DNA of 64,000 nt from positions 1,550,001 to 1,614,000 of the forward strand of contig NZ_CP043505.1 of the NCBI RefSeq assembly GCF_008365295.1, in the 5' to 3' direction. The DNA comes from Agromyces intestinalis. GTDB taxonomy: Bacteria; Actinomycetota; Actinomycetes; Actinomycetales; Microbacteriaceae. Below, one piece after another: positions 41,948 to 50,496 of this stretch. Every line of letters starts with the position of its first letter. Position 1 is the first letter of the stretch. Under the pieces are notes generated by a model. The model was not told where the DNA came from, searched no databases, and saw only the letters and a list, made by a program, of their open reading frames with translations. Both the position numbers and the translations under genes were made by a program.

Positions 41948-42604
41948 GTGACCACCTTCTTCCTCGCGCGTCACGGCGAGACCGAATGGCATGCCGATCA
42001 CCGGTACGCCGGCAACTCCGATGTCGGGCTCACCCGGCACGGACTCGGTCAGGCGGCCGCACTCGCGGCCTGGGCCGTGGACGCACGGCTCGACGCGATC
42101 GTGTCGTCACCCCTCAGCCGCGCCCGCCGCTCGGCCGCACCCTCGGTCGAGACGACCGGCCTCGCGCTGCGGATCGACGACCGGCTCGTCGAGATCGACT
42201 TCGGCGTGGGCGAAGGGCTCACACCCGAGGAGATCGCCGACGGCTACCCGGCGGAGTGGACGGCCTTCTGCCGGGCACCGGCGTCGAGCCCGCTGCCCGA
42301 CGGCGAATCCGGTCGTGCCGGCATCGCCAGGGCGCTGCCCGTGCTCGACGAACTCGTCGCGGAGTTCCCCGACGGGCGCGTGCTCATCGTCGCCCACGCG
42401 ACGCTCATCCGCCTGCTGTTCTGCGAACTCGCGGGCATGGACCCCGACGGCTACCGCGACCTGCTGCCCGTGCTCGGCAACTGCAGCGTCACCACGATCG
42501 TGTACCCGTGGCTCACCGAGTCGACGGCGGCGCATCCGAACCATCCGCGGATGCGCCTGCTCGGGTTCGACGTCCCGCCCGACCGCGCGAGCGTCGTCGA
42601 CTGA
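41948..42604 (+). CDS. Histidine phosphatase-family protein (phosphoglycerate mutase-like)
   Basis: 218 residues from GTG 41948. TACGAT lies exactly 6 nt upstream, so the start fits the leaderless pattern; longer frames are rejected. RHG motif FFLARHGETEWHADHRYAG supplies the phospho-accepting His, with Arg and a second His in VLIVAHATLIRLLF. EIDFGVGEGLTPEEI carries the acid-catalyst Glu. The branch includes broad-specificity phosphatases such as PhoE and CobC. A paralogue lies at 50877. Confidence 0.92.
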   Translation: MTTFFLARHGETEWHADHRYAGNSDVGLTRHGLGQAAALAAWAVDARLDAIVSSPLSRARRSAAPSVETTGLALRIDDRLVEIDFGVGEGLTPEEIADGYPAEWTAFCRAPASSPLPDGESGRAGIARALPVLDELVAEFPDGRVLIVAHATLIRLLFCELAGMDPDGYRDLLPVLGNCSVTTIVYPWLTESTAAHPNHPRMRLLGFDVPPDRASVVD

Positions 42605-42632
42605 CGGCAAGCACCCGCCGCGAGGCATCCGC

Positions 42633-43490
42633 TCAGTCGACCGCGTAGCGCTCGTCGAGCCATCCGACCAGGTCGTCGCGCACTTCCAGCCGATTCAGCT
42701 CGTTGAAGACCTCGTGCCTGGCGTCGGCGTACACGATGACCTCGACGTCGACCAGCCCCGAACGCGACACGTACGCCTGCGCGAGCCGACGCGCGCTCTC
42801 CTCGCCGCCGAGCGTGTCGTCGGAGCCGACCATGATGAGCAACGGCAGCTCGCTCGGAATCGCCGGCGCCGGCGCCGGACGCCCCAGCAGCCGCACCGCG
42901 TCGAGGGTGCCGAACAGCTTCCGCAGCGGGGTGGTGGTCGTGTACGGGTCGGCGACGAACGCCTCGGCGACGGCCGGGTCGCGGCTGAGCCATTCGGCCC
43001 CCGTGCTGCCGAGGTGCTTGTGGCGACGATTGAGGCGCTCGCCCGGATCCATCCAGCGCAGCGTTCGATAGGCCGTGCCGGTGAGTACCGCCCCGTCGTA
43101 GCGCGCTGCGCTGCGGTTGAGGATGATCTGCGCCATCAACGAGCCCCACGAGTGTCCGAGCAGCACGAGCGGCACGTCGTCGCCCTCCGTCTCGCGGATG
43201 ACATCGGTGAACCGTTCGACCGCCGCAATCGTCGCGCGCAGGCCGCCCGGCCCGAGCCGGCCCATGCGATCGAGATCGCCGCCGTGCTGCTCGAAGCCGG
43301 TCTGCCCATGGCCGCGATGGTCGTCGGCCCACACCGAGTACCCCGCCTCGTTGAGCGCGGCGATCAGCTCGCGGTACCGGCCGATGTGGTCGCCCACGCC
43401 GTGCGCCAGCTGGATCACCGCGGCCGGGTCAGGCACCCGGTGCGCCTCGTAGTGGATGCGGACGCCGTGATCGTCGGTGAACGTGGGCAT
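42633..43490 (-). CDS. Alpha/beta hydrolase, monoacylglycerol-lipase-like
   Basis: 285 residues. Nucleophile elbow LLGHSWGSLMAQ places Ser114; oxyanion region QLAHGVGDHIGRY; acid Asp in LIMVGSDDTLGG; His in YADARHEVFNEL. WADDHRGHGQTG is typical of the Hydrolase_4 family, which cleaves monoglycerides and lysophospholipids. There is no signal peptide. CACACT lies 6 nt before the ATG, a weak leaderless pattern. Convergent with the phosphatase at 41948 (28-nt gap). Confidence 0.92.
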   Translation of the reverse strand: MPTFTDDHGVRIHYEAHRVPDPAAVIQLAHGVGDHIGRYRELIAALNEAGYSVWADDHRGHGQTGFEQHGGDLDRMGRLGPGGLRATIAAVERFTDVIRETEGDDVPLVLLGHSWGSLMAQIILNRSAARYDGAVLTGTAYRTLRWMDPGERLNRRHKHLGSTGAEWLSRDPAVAEAFVADPYTTTTPLRKLFGTLDAVRLLGRPAPAPAIPSELPLLIMVGSDDTLGGEESARRLAQAYVSRSGLVDVEVIVYADARHEVFNELNRLEVRDDLVGWLDERYAVD

Positions 43491-43526
43491 GCGGCAAGTG
43501 TGACAGGTCGCGGGCCGCGCGAGCGG

Positions 43527-44375
43527 TCAGGCCTCGCGGGTGACCTCGACCGAGACGAACAGTTCGGATGCCCCGGGGCCGGCGTACACCCCGCGCAGCG
43601 GCGAGACATCCGTGTAGTCGCGTCCGCGACCGACCAGGACATGCAGGTCGCCGACCTGCGAGAGGTTCGTCGGGTCGTAGCCGCGCCAGTCGCCGTCGAA
43701 CCACTCGACCCAGGCGTGCGACTCGCCCGTGACGGTGACCCCGACGCCCGCCGACGGGTCGGGATGCAGGTAGCCCGACACGTACCTCGCCGGAACGCCG
43801 ATCGCGCGCAGCGCCCCGACCGCGAGGTGCGCCATGTCCTGGCAGACGCCCTTGCGCTCGGCCCACGCCTCGCGCGCGGTCGAGTGCACCCCGGTCGCCC
43901 CGGTCACGTACTCGACCGCCTCGCCGACCGCCCGGCACACCTCGAGCGCGGTCTCGGCGACCGGCAGCCCCTCGGCGGCGATGGTCGCGGCGAGCGCCGC
44001 GAGCTCGTCGGGTGGCGCGGTCGCCGCCGTCTGCGTCGAGAACTCGACCAGTGAGACGGTGCTGCGGCGCGCCCGCTCGAGGGCTTCCCAGTGCAGTTCG
44101 GGCGCACGCCGGTGCGGTGTCGGCTGCACCTCGACGAGGCTCGTCGCCGTGACCGACAGCTCGCGGTGCGGGGTCAGCACTTCGAACGTCGAGACCCGCG
44201 TGCCCCAGTAGTCGAGGTACGCGTGCTGCGTCGCGCCCGGGCGTATGTCGAGGCCCGCCTGCAGCACGAACTGCTCGCCGCCCGAGTGCGGCAGCATGCG
44301 CGCCTCGTTGTACGACGCGGTCGCCGGTTCGGCGTAGCCGAAGCCGGTGCGGTGCACGATGCGAAGCCGGCTCAT
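43527..44375 (-). CDS. Transglutaminase-like cysteine peptidase-fold protein
   Basis: 282 residues beginning MSRLRIVHRTGFGYAEPATA. An N-terminal bacterial transglutaminase-like beta domain (about residues 1-90) is followed by the transglut_core triad: Cys in AWAERKGVCQDMAHLA, His in TGESHAWVEWFDG and Asp in WRGYDPTNLS. It may be a protease or amide-forming enzyme. Its ATG overlaps the alpha-E stop as ATGA. It is the third gene of a conserved trio (ATP-grasp, alpha-E, transglutaminase) that comparative work (Iyer and Aravind) predicted to make or process peptide conjugates; no product is known. Confidence 0.93.
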   Translation of the reverse strand: MSRLRIVHRTGFGYAEPATASYNEARMLPHSGGEQFVLQAGLDIRPGATQHAYLDYWGTRVSTFEVLTPHRELSVTATSLVEVQPTPHRRAPELHWEALERARRSTVSLVEFSTQTAATAPPDELAALAATIAAEGLPVAETALEVCRAVGEAVEYVTGATGVHSTAREAWAERKGVCQDMAHLAVGALRAIGVPARYVSGYLHPDPSAGVGVTVTGESHAWVEWFDGDWRGYDPTNLSQVGDLHVLVGRGRDYTDVSPLRGVYAGPGASELFVSVEVTREA

Positions 44376-45301
44376 GACACCTCCCCCGTCCAGACCGGCA
44401 CGGCGCTCGCCGGGAAGTACCTGCGCCGGATCGCCTCGCTCGCGCCCGACACCACGGCCTGCACGTGCTCCATCTCGTCGCTCAGCTCGTCGATGATCTC
44501 GGTGATCGGCCGGTACTCGAGCTCGGATCGGATCTGCCCGAGCAGTCGCTGCGCCTGGTCGGTGACGCCGACCCGGCCGGCACGCGGGTCGATCTCGCGC
44601 AACGACTCCTCGGCGCGGATGACGCTCGCGATCACCGATCGAGGGAACAGCCGGTCGAGCAGCAGGAACTCGGCCGCCGACTGCGTCGACGGCAGGCCCC
44701 GATAGCTGCGCAGGTACGACTCGTAGCCGCCGCAGCTGCGCAGCAGGGTCGTCCAGCTGGGGCCGGATGCCTCGGTGAGCTCGCGTGTGGCGAGCAGTCG
44801 AGCCGTCATGTCGGCGCGTTCGATCGCGCGGCCGAGCGAGAAGAACTGCCACGCCTCGTCGCGGCTCGACGCCGAGTCGACGACACCCAGCGCGAGTGCC
44901 GTGCGGTCGCGCACCCACCGGAAGAACTCGTGCGTCTTGTCGGTCGCCACTCGACGGGGCATCCGCGCATTGGTCTCGTTCAGCGCCTCCCACAGCTCGG
45001 TCGAGACGATCTCGCGGGCGCGCCGGGCGTTCTCACGAGCGGATGCCACGGCGTGCGCGATCGACGCCGGATGGCTCCGGTCGACGCCGAGCAGGGCGAT
45101 CAGGTCGGCCGGCGTCAGGTGCACATCGTCGGCGGGCACACTGCCCATGACCGACATGAGTGCGCGGCACGCGGTGTCCTCGTCGATCCACGGGTCCTCG
45201 AGGAGCAGCTGCAGGTGCACGTCGAGGATGCGCGCGGTGCCGTCGCTGCGCTCGAGGTAGCGGCCGATCCAGAAGAGCGACTCGGCGATGCGGCTCAGCA
45301 T
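44372..45301 (-). CDS. Alpha-E domain protein (DUF403)
   Basis: 309 residues, almost entirely helical. Starts MLSRIAESLFWIGRYLERSD, the diagnostic alpha-E N-terminus (LFWIGRYxER). A second conserved cluster, FFSLGRAIERADMTARLLAT, lies mid-protein and VIRAEESLREIDPRAG later, giving conserved Glu/Arg/Asp positions that may form an active site. It overlaps the upstream ATP-grasp gene by 7 nt and the downstream transglutaminase by 4 nt, so the three proteins are produced together. Biochemical activity unknown. Confidence 0.93.
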   Translation of the reverse strand: MLSRIAESLFWIGRYLERSDGTARILDVHLQLLLEDPWIDEDTACRALMSVMGSVPADDVHLTPADLIALLGVDRSHPASIAHAVASARENARRAREIVSTELWEALNETNARMPRRVATDKTHEFFRWVRDRTALALGVVDSASSRDEAWQFFSLGRAIERADMTARLLATRELTEASGPSWTTLLRSCGGYESYLRSYRGLPSTQSAAEFLLLDRLFPRSVIASVIRAEESLREIDPRAGRVGVTDQAQRLLGQIRSELEYRPITEIIDELSDEMEHVQAVVSGASEAIRRRYFPASAVPVWTGEVS

Positions 45302-47043
45302 GAGGGGGCCTCGGCATTCGTCGGTCGGTGAGCCTGTTGCTGTTGCTGCTGTTGCTGCTGTTGCTGCTGTTGCTGCTGTTGCTGCTGTTGCTGCTGTTGC
45401 TGTCGCACGGGCGCCTCGTCGTCCTGCGGCGACGACTCGAGGCGGTGCACGCCCGGGTTCGGGGCATCCGCACCCACCACCGGCATCGCACCCGTCTTCG
45501 GAGCCGCCTGATGCGCGACCAACGACCCCGATGCCAGGCGGGTCTGCGCGGGCGACGACCCGGTGGTCGGCCCAGACGGCGGATCGCCGCCGAGCACCCA
45601 GGTGTCCTTCGAGCCGCCGCCCTGGCTCGAGTTCACCACGAGCTGCCCCTCGGGCAACGCCACGCGGGTCAACCCGCCCGGCAGCACCCACACCTCGTCG
45701 CCGTCGTTGACCGCGAACGGGCGAAGGTCGGCGTGCCGCGGCCGCAGGCCGTCTTCCACGAGCGTCGGGATCGTCGAGAGCTGCACCACCGGTTGGGCGA
45801 TCCACCCGCGGGGGTCGGCCACGAGTCGCGAGCGCAGTTCGTCGAGCTCGCGCCGCGAGGCATCCGGACCGACCACCAGCCCCTTGCCACCCGACCCGTC
45901 GACCGGCTTGACCACCAGCTCGTCGAGGCGGTCGAGCACCTCGGCGAGCGCGTCGGGCTCCTCGAGCCGCCAGGTGTCGACGTTCGGCAGGATGGGCTGT
46001 TCGGCCAGGTAGTAGCGGATGAGGTCGGGCACATAGGTGTAGACGAGCTTGTCGTCGGCGACGCCGTTGCCGACGGCGTTCGCGATCGTAACGTGCCCGA
46101 GGCGAGCGGCGAGCATGAGCCCGGGCGCACCGAGCACCGAGTCGGGCCGGAACTGCTGCGGATCGAGGAACTCGTCGTCCACGCGCCGGTAGATGACGTC
46201 GACGCGGGTCGGGCCGGCGGTGGTGCGCATCCAGACCCGGCCGCCCGAACAGAACAGGTCGCGCCCCTCGACGAGTTCGACGCCCATGAGCCGGGCGAGC
46301 AGGGTGTGCTCGTAGTACGCCGAGTTGTAGACGCCGGGCGTGAGCACGACGACCGTCGGGTCTTCGACGCCCTCGGGCGCGCTCGCGCGCAGCGCCTGCA
46401 GCAGCCGGTTCGGGTAGTCGCCGACGGGTCGCACCCGCATGCTCGTGAACAGCTCGGGCAGGGTCTGCGCCATCACCCGCCGGTTCGAGACCACGTAGCT
46501 CACGCCGCTCGGCACGCGCACATTGTCTTCGAGCACGCGCCACTCGCCGAGTTCGTCGCGGATCAGATCGATGCCGGCGACCTGGATGCGCACACCGTTC
46601 GCACTCACGATGCCCGCGGCCTGGCGGTGGTAGTGCGTCGACGAGCTCACGAGTGCGGCCGGAATGACGCCGTCGGCGACCGCACGCTGCGGCCCGTACA
46701 CGTCCGAGAGGAACGCCTCGAGCGCTCGAACCCGCTGCGCGACGCCGGCTTCGACGTGCGCCCAGTCGTCGGCGGCGATCACCCGCGGCACGGCGTCGAG
46801 CGGGAACGGGCGCTCTTCTCCGGCGAAGTCGAACGTGACGCCCTGCGCGAGGTACGAGCTCGCGAGAGCTTCGGTGCGGCCGCGCAGCTCGTCCTGGGTC
46901 ATGCGCGCGAGCGCCGGGTAGAGCTCGCGGTACGGATCGCGCACGGCGGGGTCGTCCGCCGGGAACATCTCGTCCCACGGCCGGGCGCCCTGCCGAGCGG
47001 TGCCGACCGACGTGGTCGCGTAGCCGTCGAAGAGCGTGCCCAT
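45295..47043 (-). CDS. Circularly permuted ATP-grasp protein with C-terminal polyglutamine tract
   Basis: 582 residues, first gene of the ATP-grasp/alpha-E/transglutaminase operon. The body (about residues 1-480) matches the CP_ATPgrasp family: YRELYPALARMTQDELRGRT, RVLEDNVRVPSGVSYVVSNR, VVVLTPGVYNSAYYEHTLLA, DELVVKPVDGSGGKGLVVG and GWIAQPVVQLSTIPT. ATP-grasp enzymes ligate carboxylates to amines, so a peptide-like product is expected. Residues 483-582 are unusual: a low-complexity linker, then 23 consecutive glutamines, then a short tail ending in Cys. The tract is encoded by a CAG/CAA microsatellite and may vary in length. A family 1 repeat lies between it and the divergent marR gene. Confidence 0.92.
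   Translation of the reverse strand: MGTLFDGYATTSVGTARQGARPWDEMFPADDPAVRDPYRELYPALARMTQDELRGRTEALASSYLAQGVTFDFAGEERPFPLDAVPRVIAADDWAHVEAGVAQRVRALEAFLSDVYGPQRAVADGVIPAALVSSSTHYHRQAAGIVSANGVRIQVAGIDLIRDELGEWRVLEDNVRVPSGVSYVVSNRRVMAQTLPELFTSMRVRPVGDYPNRLLQALRASAPEGVEDPTVVVLTPGVYNSAYYEHTLLARLMGVELVEGRDLFCSGGRVWMRTTAGPTRVDVIYRRVDDEFLDPQQFRPDSVLGAPGLMLAARLGHVTIANAVGNGVADDKLVYTYVPDLIRYYLAEQPILPNVDTWRLEEPDALAEVLDRLDELVVKPVDGSGGKGLVVGPDASRRELDELRSRLVADPRGWIAQPVVQLSTIPTLVEDGLRPRHADLRPFAVNDGDEVWVLPGGLTRVALPEGQLVVNSSQGGGSKDTWVLGGDPPSGPTTGSSPAQTRLASGSLVAHQAAPKTGAMPVVGADAPNPGVHRLESSPQDDEAPVRQQQQQQQQQQQQQQQQQQQQQQQAHRPTNAEAPSC
45334..45402 (-). repeat. CAG/CAA microsatellite encoding 23 glutamines
   Basis: 69 bp, read on the minus strand as CAG and CAA codons mainly in a 9-bp period (CAGCAGCAA). 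It lies inside the ATP-grasp gene, 13 codons before the stop. Changes by whole 3- or 9-bp units would keep the frame. Confidence 0.95.
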
Positions 47044-47128
47044 TCCCGAAGGTTCGCAGCCTGCGGTTTCGATGCTGTTTCCGGCAGACGTCGTGCCCGC
47101 GACATCCGCCCCTCCCCCACCCTGTGTG

Positions 47129-47218
47129 CTTTTCTCAGGAGTTTTTCGCGCGAACCGAGCTGATTCGGCCGAATTCTCCTGAGAACGGCCCGTTTCGGGC
47201 CGATCCTCCTGAAAAGAG
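47129..47218. repeat. 90-bp three-box intergenic repeat, family 1, copy C
   Basis: Box 1 CTTTTCTCAGGAG (TTCTCAGGA from 47132), box 2 TCCTGAGAA at 47177 and box 3 TCCTGAAAA at 47207. Boxes 1 and 2 are perfectly complementary over nine bases. CGTTTCGGGCC lies between boxes 2 and 3. Located in the divergent promoter region between the ATP-grasp gene and marR, ending 36 nt before the marR start. Confidence 0.88.
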
Positions 47219-47223
47219 AATAG

Positions 47224-47249
47224 TTAGCGAGACTAATTTGTTAGGCTAA
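47224..47249 (+). promoter_or_regulatory. marR promoter with overlapping operator palindromes
   Basis: TTAG-CGAGA-CTAA (47224-47236) and TTAG-G-CTAA (47241-47249) share TTAG/CTAA half-sites. The second contains TAGGCT (47242-47247), which lies 6 nt before the marR ATG and is the predicted -10 box. Binding of MarR here would shut off its own leaderless transcript. Confidence 0.75.
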
Positions 47250-47253
47250 TGAG

Positions 47254-47691
47254 ATGACCGAACCGTCTCGGCGCAAGCCGATGGCCGAGCAGAGCACCGA
47301 GCTCCGCATCGCGATCATGCGACTCGCCCGCCGGATGCGCCTGCAGCGCGACGCCGAACTCAGCGCCACGCAGTTCTCGGCACTCAGCTGGGTCGTCGCC
47401 GAAGGCCCCATGACACCCGGCCGGCTGGCCGAGGTCGAGCAAGTCACCCCGCCCTCGATGAACCGCACCGTGAACTGCCTCGCCGAGGCCGGCCTCGTCA
47501 CGCGCGAGGGCTCACCCGACGACGGCCGCAAGGTGCTCCTCCGCGCGACCGACCAGGGCACCGCAGTCGTACGCGAGACCCTGCGCCGCCGCGAGACCTG
47601 GTTCGCGAAGCGGTTCGCCGCCCTCTCGCCCGACGAGCGCGCCGTGCTCGTCTCCGCCACCGACATCCTCAGGAGGTTCGCCGACCAGTGA
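47254..47691 (+). CDS. MarR-family transcriptional regulator
   Basis: 145 residues. The winged helix spans about residues 35-105: SWVVAEGPMTPGRLAEVEQV, recognition helix TPPSMNRTVNCLAEAGLVTR, and wing EGSPDDGRKVLLRATD. The start ATG 47254 follows TAGGCT by 6 nt with no ribosome site, a clear leaderless case. Its stop overlaps the MFS transporter GTG as GTGA, and palindromes overlap its -10 box. It is thus an autoregulated repressor of the marR-efflux operon. Confidence 0.93.
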   Translation: MTEPSRRKPMAEQSTELRIAIMRLARRMRLQRDAELSATQFSALSWVVAEGPMTPGRLAEVEQVTPPSMNRTVNCLAEAGLVTREGSPDDGRKVLLRATDQGTAVVRETLRRRETWFAKRFAALSPDERAVLVSATDILRRFADQ

Positions 47692-49091
47692 CCAACATGT
47701 TCCGATCGCTCGCGCACGTCGACTACCGCATCTGGTTCGTCGGCGCCCTCGTCTCGAACGTGGGCACCTGGATGCAGTCGACCACCCAGAACTGGGTCGT
47801 GCTCACCGAGCTGACCGAGAACGACGCACTGGCCGTCGGCGTCACGATGGCGTTGCAGTTCGCACCGCAACTGCTGCTCGTGCCGATCACCGGGCTCATC
47901 GCCGACCGGTTCGATCGGCGCATCATCCTGCTGTGCACCCAGACGGCACTGATGGCGCTCGGCATCGGGCTCGGCCTGCTCCTGCTGCTCGGCCACGCCG
48001 AGCTGTGGCACCTCTACCTGTTCGCCGGGCTGCTCGGCATCGTGAACGCGGTCGACACCCCGGCGCGGCAGACGTTCGTCACCGACCTGGTCGCGTCCTC
48101 CGACATGTCGAACGCGGTCGCGCTGAACTCGGCGTCGTTCAACGCGGCGCGCATGATCGGACCGGCGGTCGCGGGACTGCTCATCGTGCTGGTCGGCTCG
48201 GGCTGGGTGTTCCTCATCAACGCGGCGACGTTCCTCGCGGTCATCGCCGCCCTGGTCGCGCTCATGCGCCGCCCGATGCGCCGCACGCCGCGAGCGCCGC
48301 GAGCGCGGGGTGCGTTCGTCGCGGGGTTCAGGTACGTGCTCGGCCGACCCGACCTGCTCGTGGTGTTCGTGATCGTGTTCCTCATCGGCGCGTTCGGCAT
48401 GAACTTCCCGATCTTCTCGTCGACGATGGCGGTCGAGTTCGGGCGCGGCGCCGGCGAGTACGGCGTGCTCAACTCGATCCTCGCGATCGGCTCGCTGACA
48501 GGCGCACTCCTGGCGGCCCGTCGCGACCGCGCGCGCATGCGCGTGGTCATCGTCGCCGCGGGGTTCTTCGGCGTCTCGGCACTGCTGTCGGCGGTGATGC
48601 CCACCTACTGGACCTTCGCCGCCTCGACCGTGCTCATCGGGCTGGGCGCGGTGACCCTGCTCACCACCGCCAACGGCTATGTGCAGACCACCACCGAGCC
48701 CATGCTGCGCGGGCGGGTGATGGCGCTGTACATGGCGATCCTGTCGGGCGGCACGCCGATCGGCGCCCCGATCGTCGGCGCGGTCGCGAACTCGTGGGGT
48801 CCGCGCTGGGGCCTCGGGGTCGCGGCGATCGCGGGCGGCCTCGCAGCGATCGTCGGCATCGGATGGCTCGTGGTCGCGCGCGGCATGCGACTGGCGAGGC
48901 ATCCGCAGCGCCGCTGGTCGGCTCGCCTGACCTTCGCGGATGCTCCGACCGCCGCCATCGCGGTCGTGCCGACGCGTGCGGTGCCGATCGTGCGCGACGA
49001 CACCCTCACGCCGCCACCCCCGGGCGACGAGCTCGAGCCCGCGCTCTCGGCCGAGCATCCGACGGCCGCGCAGCGCCCGGCGACGGCCTGA
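47688..49091 (+). CDS. MFS exporter (MFS_3/EntS-like)
   Basis: 467 residues from GTG 47688, coupled to marR. 11-12 transmembrane helices, beginning MFRSLAHVDYRIWFVGALVS and followed by WMQSTTQNWVVLTELTEND, the pattern of MFS_3 exporters. TPARQTFVTDLVASSDMSNA is the conserved helix 4-5 loop. The last ~65 residues form a Pro/Ala-rich cytoplasmic tail. Regulation by MarR suggests efflux of a toxic aromatic or drug-like compound; substrate unknown. Confidence 0.93.
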   Translation: MTNMFRSLAHVDYRIWFVGALVSNVGTWMQSTTQNWVVLTELTENDALAVGVTMALQFAPQLLLVPITGLIADRFDRRIILLCTQTALMALGIGLGLLLLLGHAELWHLYLFAGLLGIVNAVDTPARQTFVTDLVASSDMSNAVALNSASFNAARMIGPAVAGLLIVLVGSGWVFLINAATFLAVIAALVALMRRPMRRTPRAPRARGAFVAGFRYVLGRPDLLVVFVIVFLIGAFGMNFPIFSSTMAVEFGRGAGEYGVLNSILAIGSLTGALLAARRDRARMRVVIVAAGFFGVSALLSAVMPTYWTFAASTVLIGLGAVTLLTTANGYVQTTTEPMLRGRVMALYMAILSGGTPIGAPIVGAVANSWGPRWGLGVAAIAGGLAAIVGIGWLVVARGMRLARHPQRRWSARLTFADAPTAAIAVVPTRAVPIVRDDTLTPPPPGDELEPALSAEHPTAAQRPATA

Positions 49092-49112
49092 GGCCCCGGT
49101 GAGGATGCCTCG

Positions 49113-49886
49113 TCAGACCCGGCCGGCCAGGCCCGAGCGCCGTTCGCGGAAGTCCTCGCGGTCGAAGTAGGCGGCGGTCGACTGCGCGCTGAGACCGGCG
49201 ATGCCGCCGACCGCCAGTGCCCCCGTTCGCACACGCGCGCTCTTCACCGCCATCTCGGAGACGGCGAGCGCCCCCGCCGAGCTCTCGGAGATCGCCACGA
49301 TGCCGTGGTTGCCGAGCAGCACGAGCGACGGCAGCGCGCCGTGCGCGTCGACGTGCCCGCGCAGCCGCTCGAAGAACTCGCGCCCCAGCGCGATGCCGGG
49401 TTGCGCGTACGGCACGAACAGCGGCGTGCCGAGCACGACGAGCTCGTCGGAGTAGACGGTCTCGTCGAACGCGTGCTCGGCGTGCACGCTCGCCAGCAGC
49501 GACACGACCGCGGTCGGGTGGGTGTGGGCCACGTAGCGCACGGGCGCGAAGTGGCGCACGGCGACGTGCACGAGCGTCTCGATCGATGCACGACGCCGTG
49601 CGCCCGCGTGCTCGCCGGCGTCGAGCGCCGCGGTGAGAACGGCCTGGTCGGCATCGTCCGCGAGCATGAGCGAGACCAGTTCGGCGACGTCGACGACGAC
49701 GAAGTCGTCGGGTCCCGCCGCATCCATCCGCGCACCCGAGGCCTTGACGGCGATGGTGCCGTCCTCGAACGCCTCGGAGGTGTTGCCCTCGGCGAGGATG
49801 ACGAGGTCGCGCGCCGGGTCGCCGAGGGCCCGCGTGAGTTCGACGAGCTCGGGCGCGACGCGCTCGGGCTCCCAGCGTGCGGTCAT
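49113..49886 (-). CDS. Class II aldolase/adducin-family sugar-phosphate enzyme
   Basis: 257 residues beginning MTARWEPERVAPELVELTRA. LVILAEGNTSEAF and IAVKASGARMDAA form the phosphate-binding N-terminus. Zinc ligands lie in RYVAHTHPTAVVSLL (two His) and LVLLGNHGIVAI (third His); VPYAQPGIALG is also conserved. Members are fuculose- or rhamnulose-phosphate aldolases and ribulose-5-phosphate 4-epimerases. The ATG overlaps the stop of the truncated permease as ATGA, so it was part of a sugar transport operon whose upstream half is missing. It may no longer have a promoter of its own. Confidence 0.9.
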   Translation of the reverse strand: MTARWEPERVAPELVELTRALGDPARDLVILAEGNTSEAFEDGTIAVKASGARMDAAGPDDFVVVDVAELVSLMLADDADQAVLTAALDAGEHAGARRRASIETLVHVAVRHFAPVRYVAHTHPTAVVSLLASVHAEHAFDETVYSDELVVLGTPLFVPYAQPGIALGREFFERLRGHVDAHGALPSLVLLGNHGIVAISESSAGALAVSEMAVKSARVRTGALAVGGIAGLSAQSTAAYFDREDFRERRSGLAGRV

Positions 49887-50491
49887 CGGAGTCCTCCGTA
49901 GCGGCGCTTGGTGAGCGAGTTGAGCAGGGCGGCGAAGACCAGCACCGTGCCGAGCGCGAGCAGCTGGAACTGGGTGCCGTCGTTGCCGGGGAAGGCGAGC
50001 AGGATGCCCGCGTTGAGCCAGACGATGAGCAGGGTCGCGAGCACGACGCCGCTCACCCGGCCGACGCCGCCGGTGATGGCGACGCCGCCGAGCACCGCGA
50101 TGGTGATGGCGGGCAGCGCCATGCCGTTGCCCGACGTGCCGGCGTCGGGGCGGGCCGACGCGAACTGGGCGACGGTGTAGACGGCGACGAGCGCCGAGAT
50201 GACGCCCGAGAGCACGTAGGCGCTCGCGCGGGTCGACTTCGTGCCGATGCCCGCCCACACCGCGGCCGTGTCGTTCGTGCCGATCGCGTAGATGCGCCGA
50301 CCCCACGTCGTCTTGTTCAGCAGCAGCCACACGATCACGATCGTGGGGATCAGGAACGTGAACAGGCCGAGCGGGAACAGCGGCAGGTACTGGCCGATGA
50401 CCGGCAGCTCGATCGCCCGCGCCGCATCGTAGAACTCCTGGATCTGCGGCGAGTTGATCGGTCGCTGACCGCTCACGACCAGCGCGATCGA
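49883..50491 (-). pseudogene. 5'-truncated ribose-type ABC permease (RbsC-like) remnant
   Basis: About 200 codons matching the C-terminal two-thirds of a BPD_transp_2/RbsC permease: SIALVVSGQRPINSPQIQEF, GRRIYAIGTNDTAAVWAGI, then ITIAVLGGVAITGGVGRVSG and the ending TKRRYGGLR. The N-terminal ~100-120 residues (first membrane helices) are absent. Upstream of codon SIA the frame turns into Arg-rich sequence that is the antisense of the kinase remnant. The start codon that remains (50557) would add an unrelated head. The break at about 50491 coincides with the break of the FGGY gene on the other strand. Confidence 0.8.
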
Positions 50492-50496
50492 GCGGT

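Noticed and set aside
45334-45402. Repeated CTG/TTG units as a possible CRISPR or VNTR outside genes
   Set aside because: No repeat-spacer structure; it is an in-frame glutamine tract inside the ATP-grasp gene.
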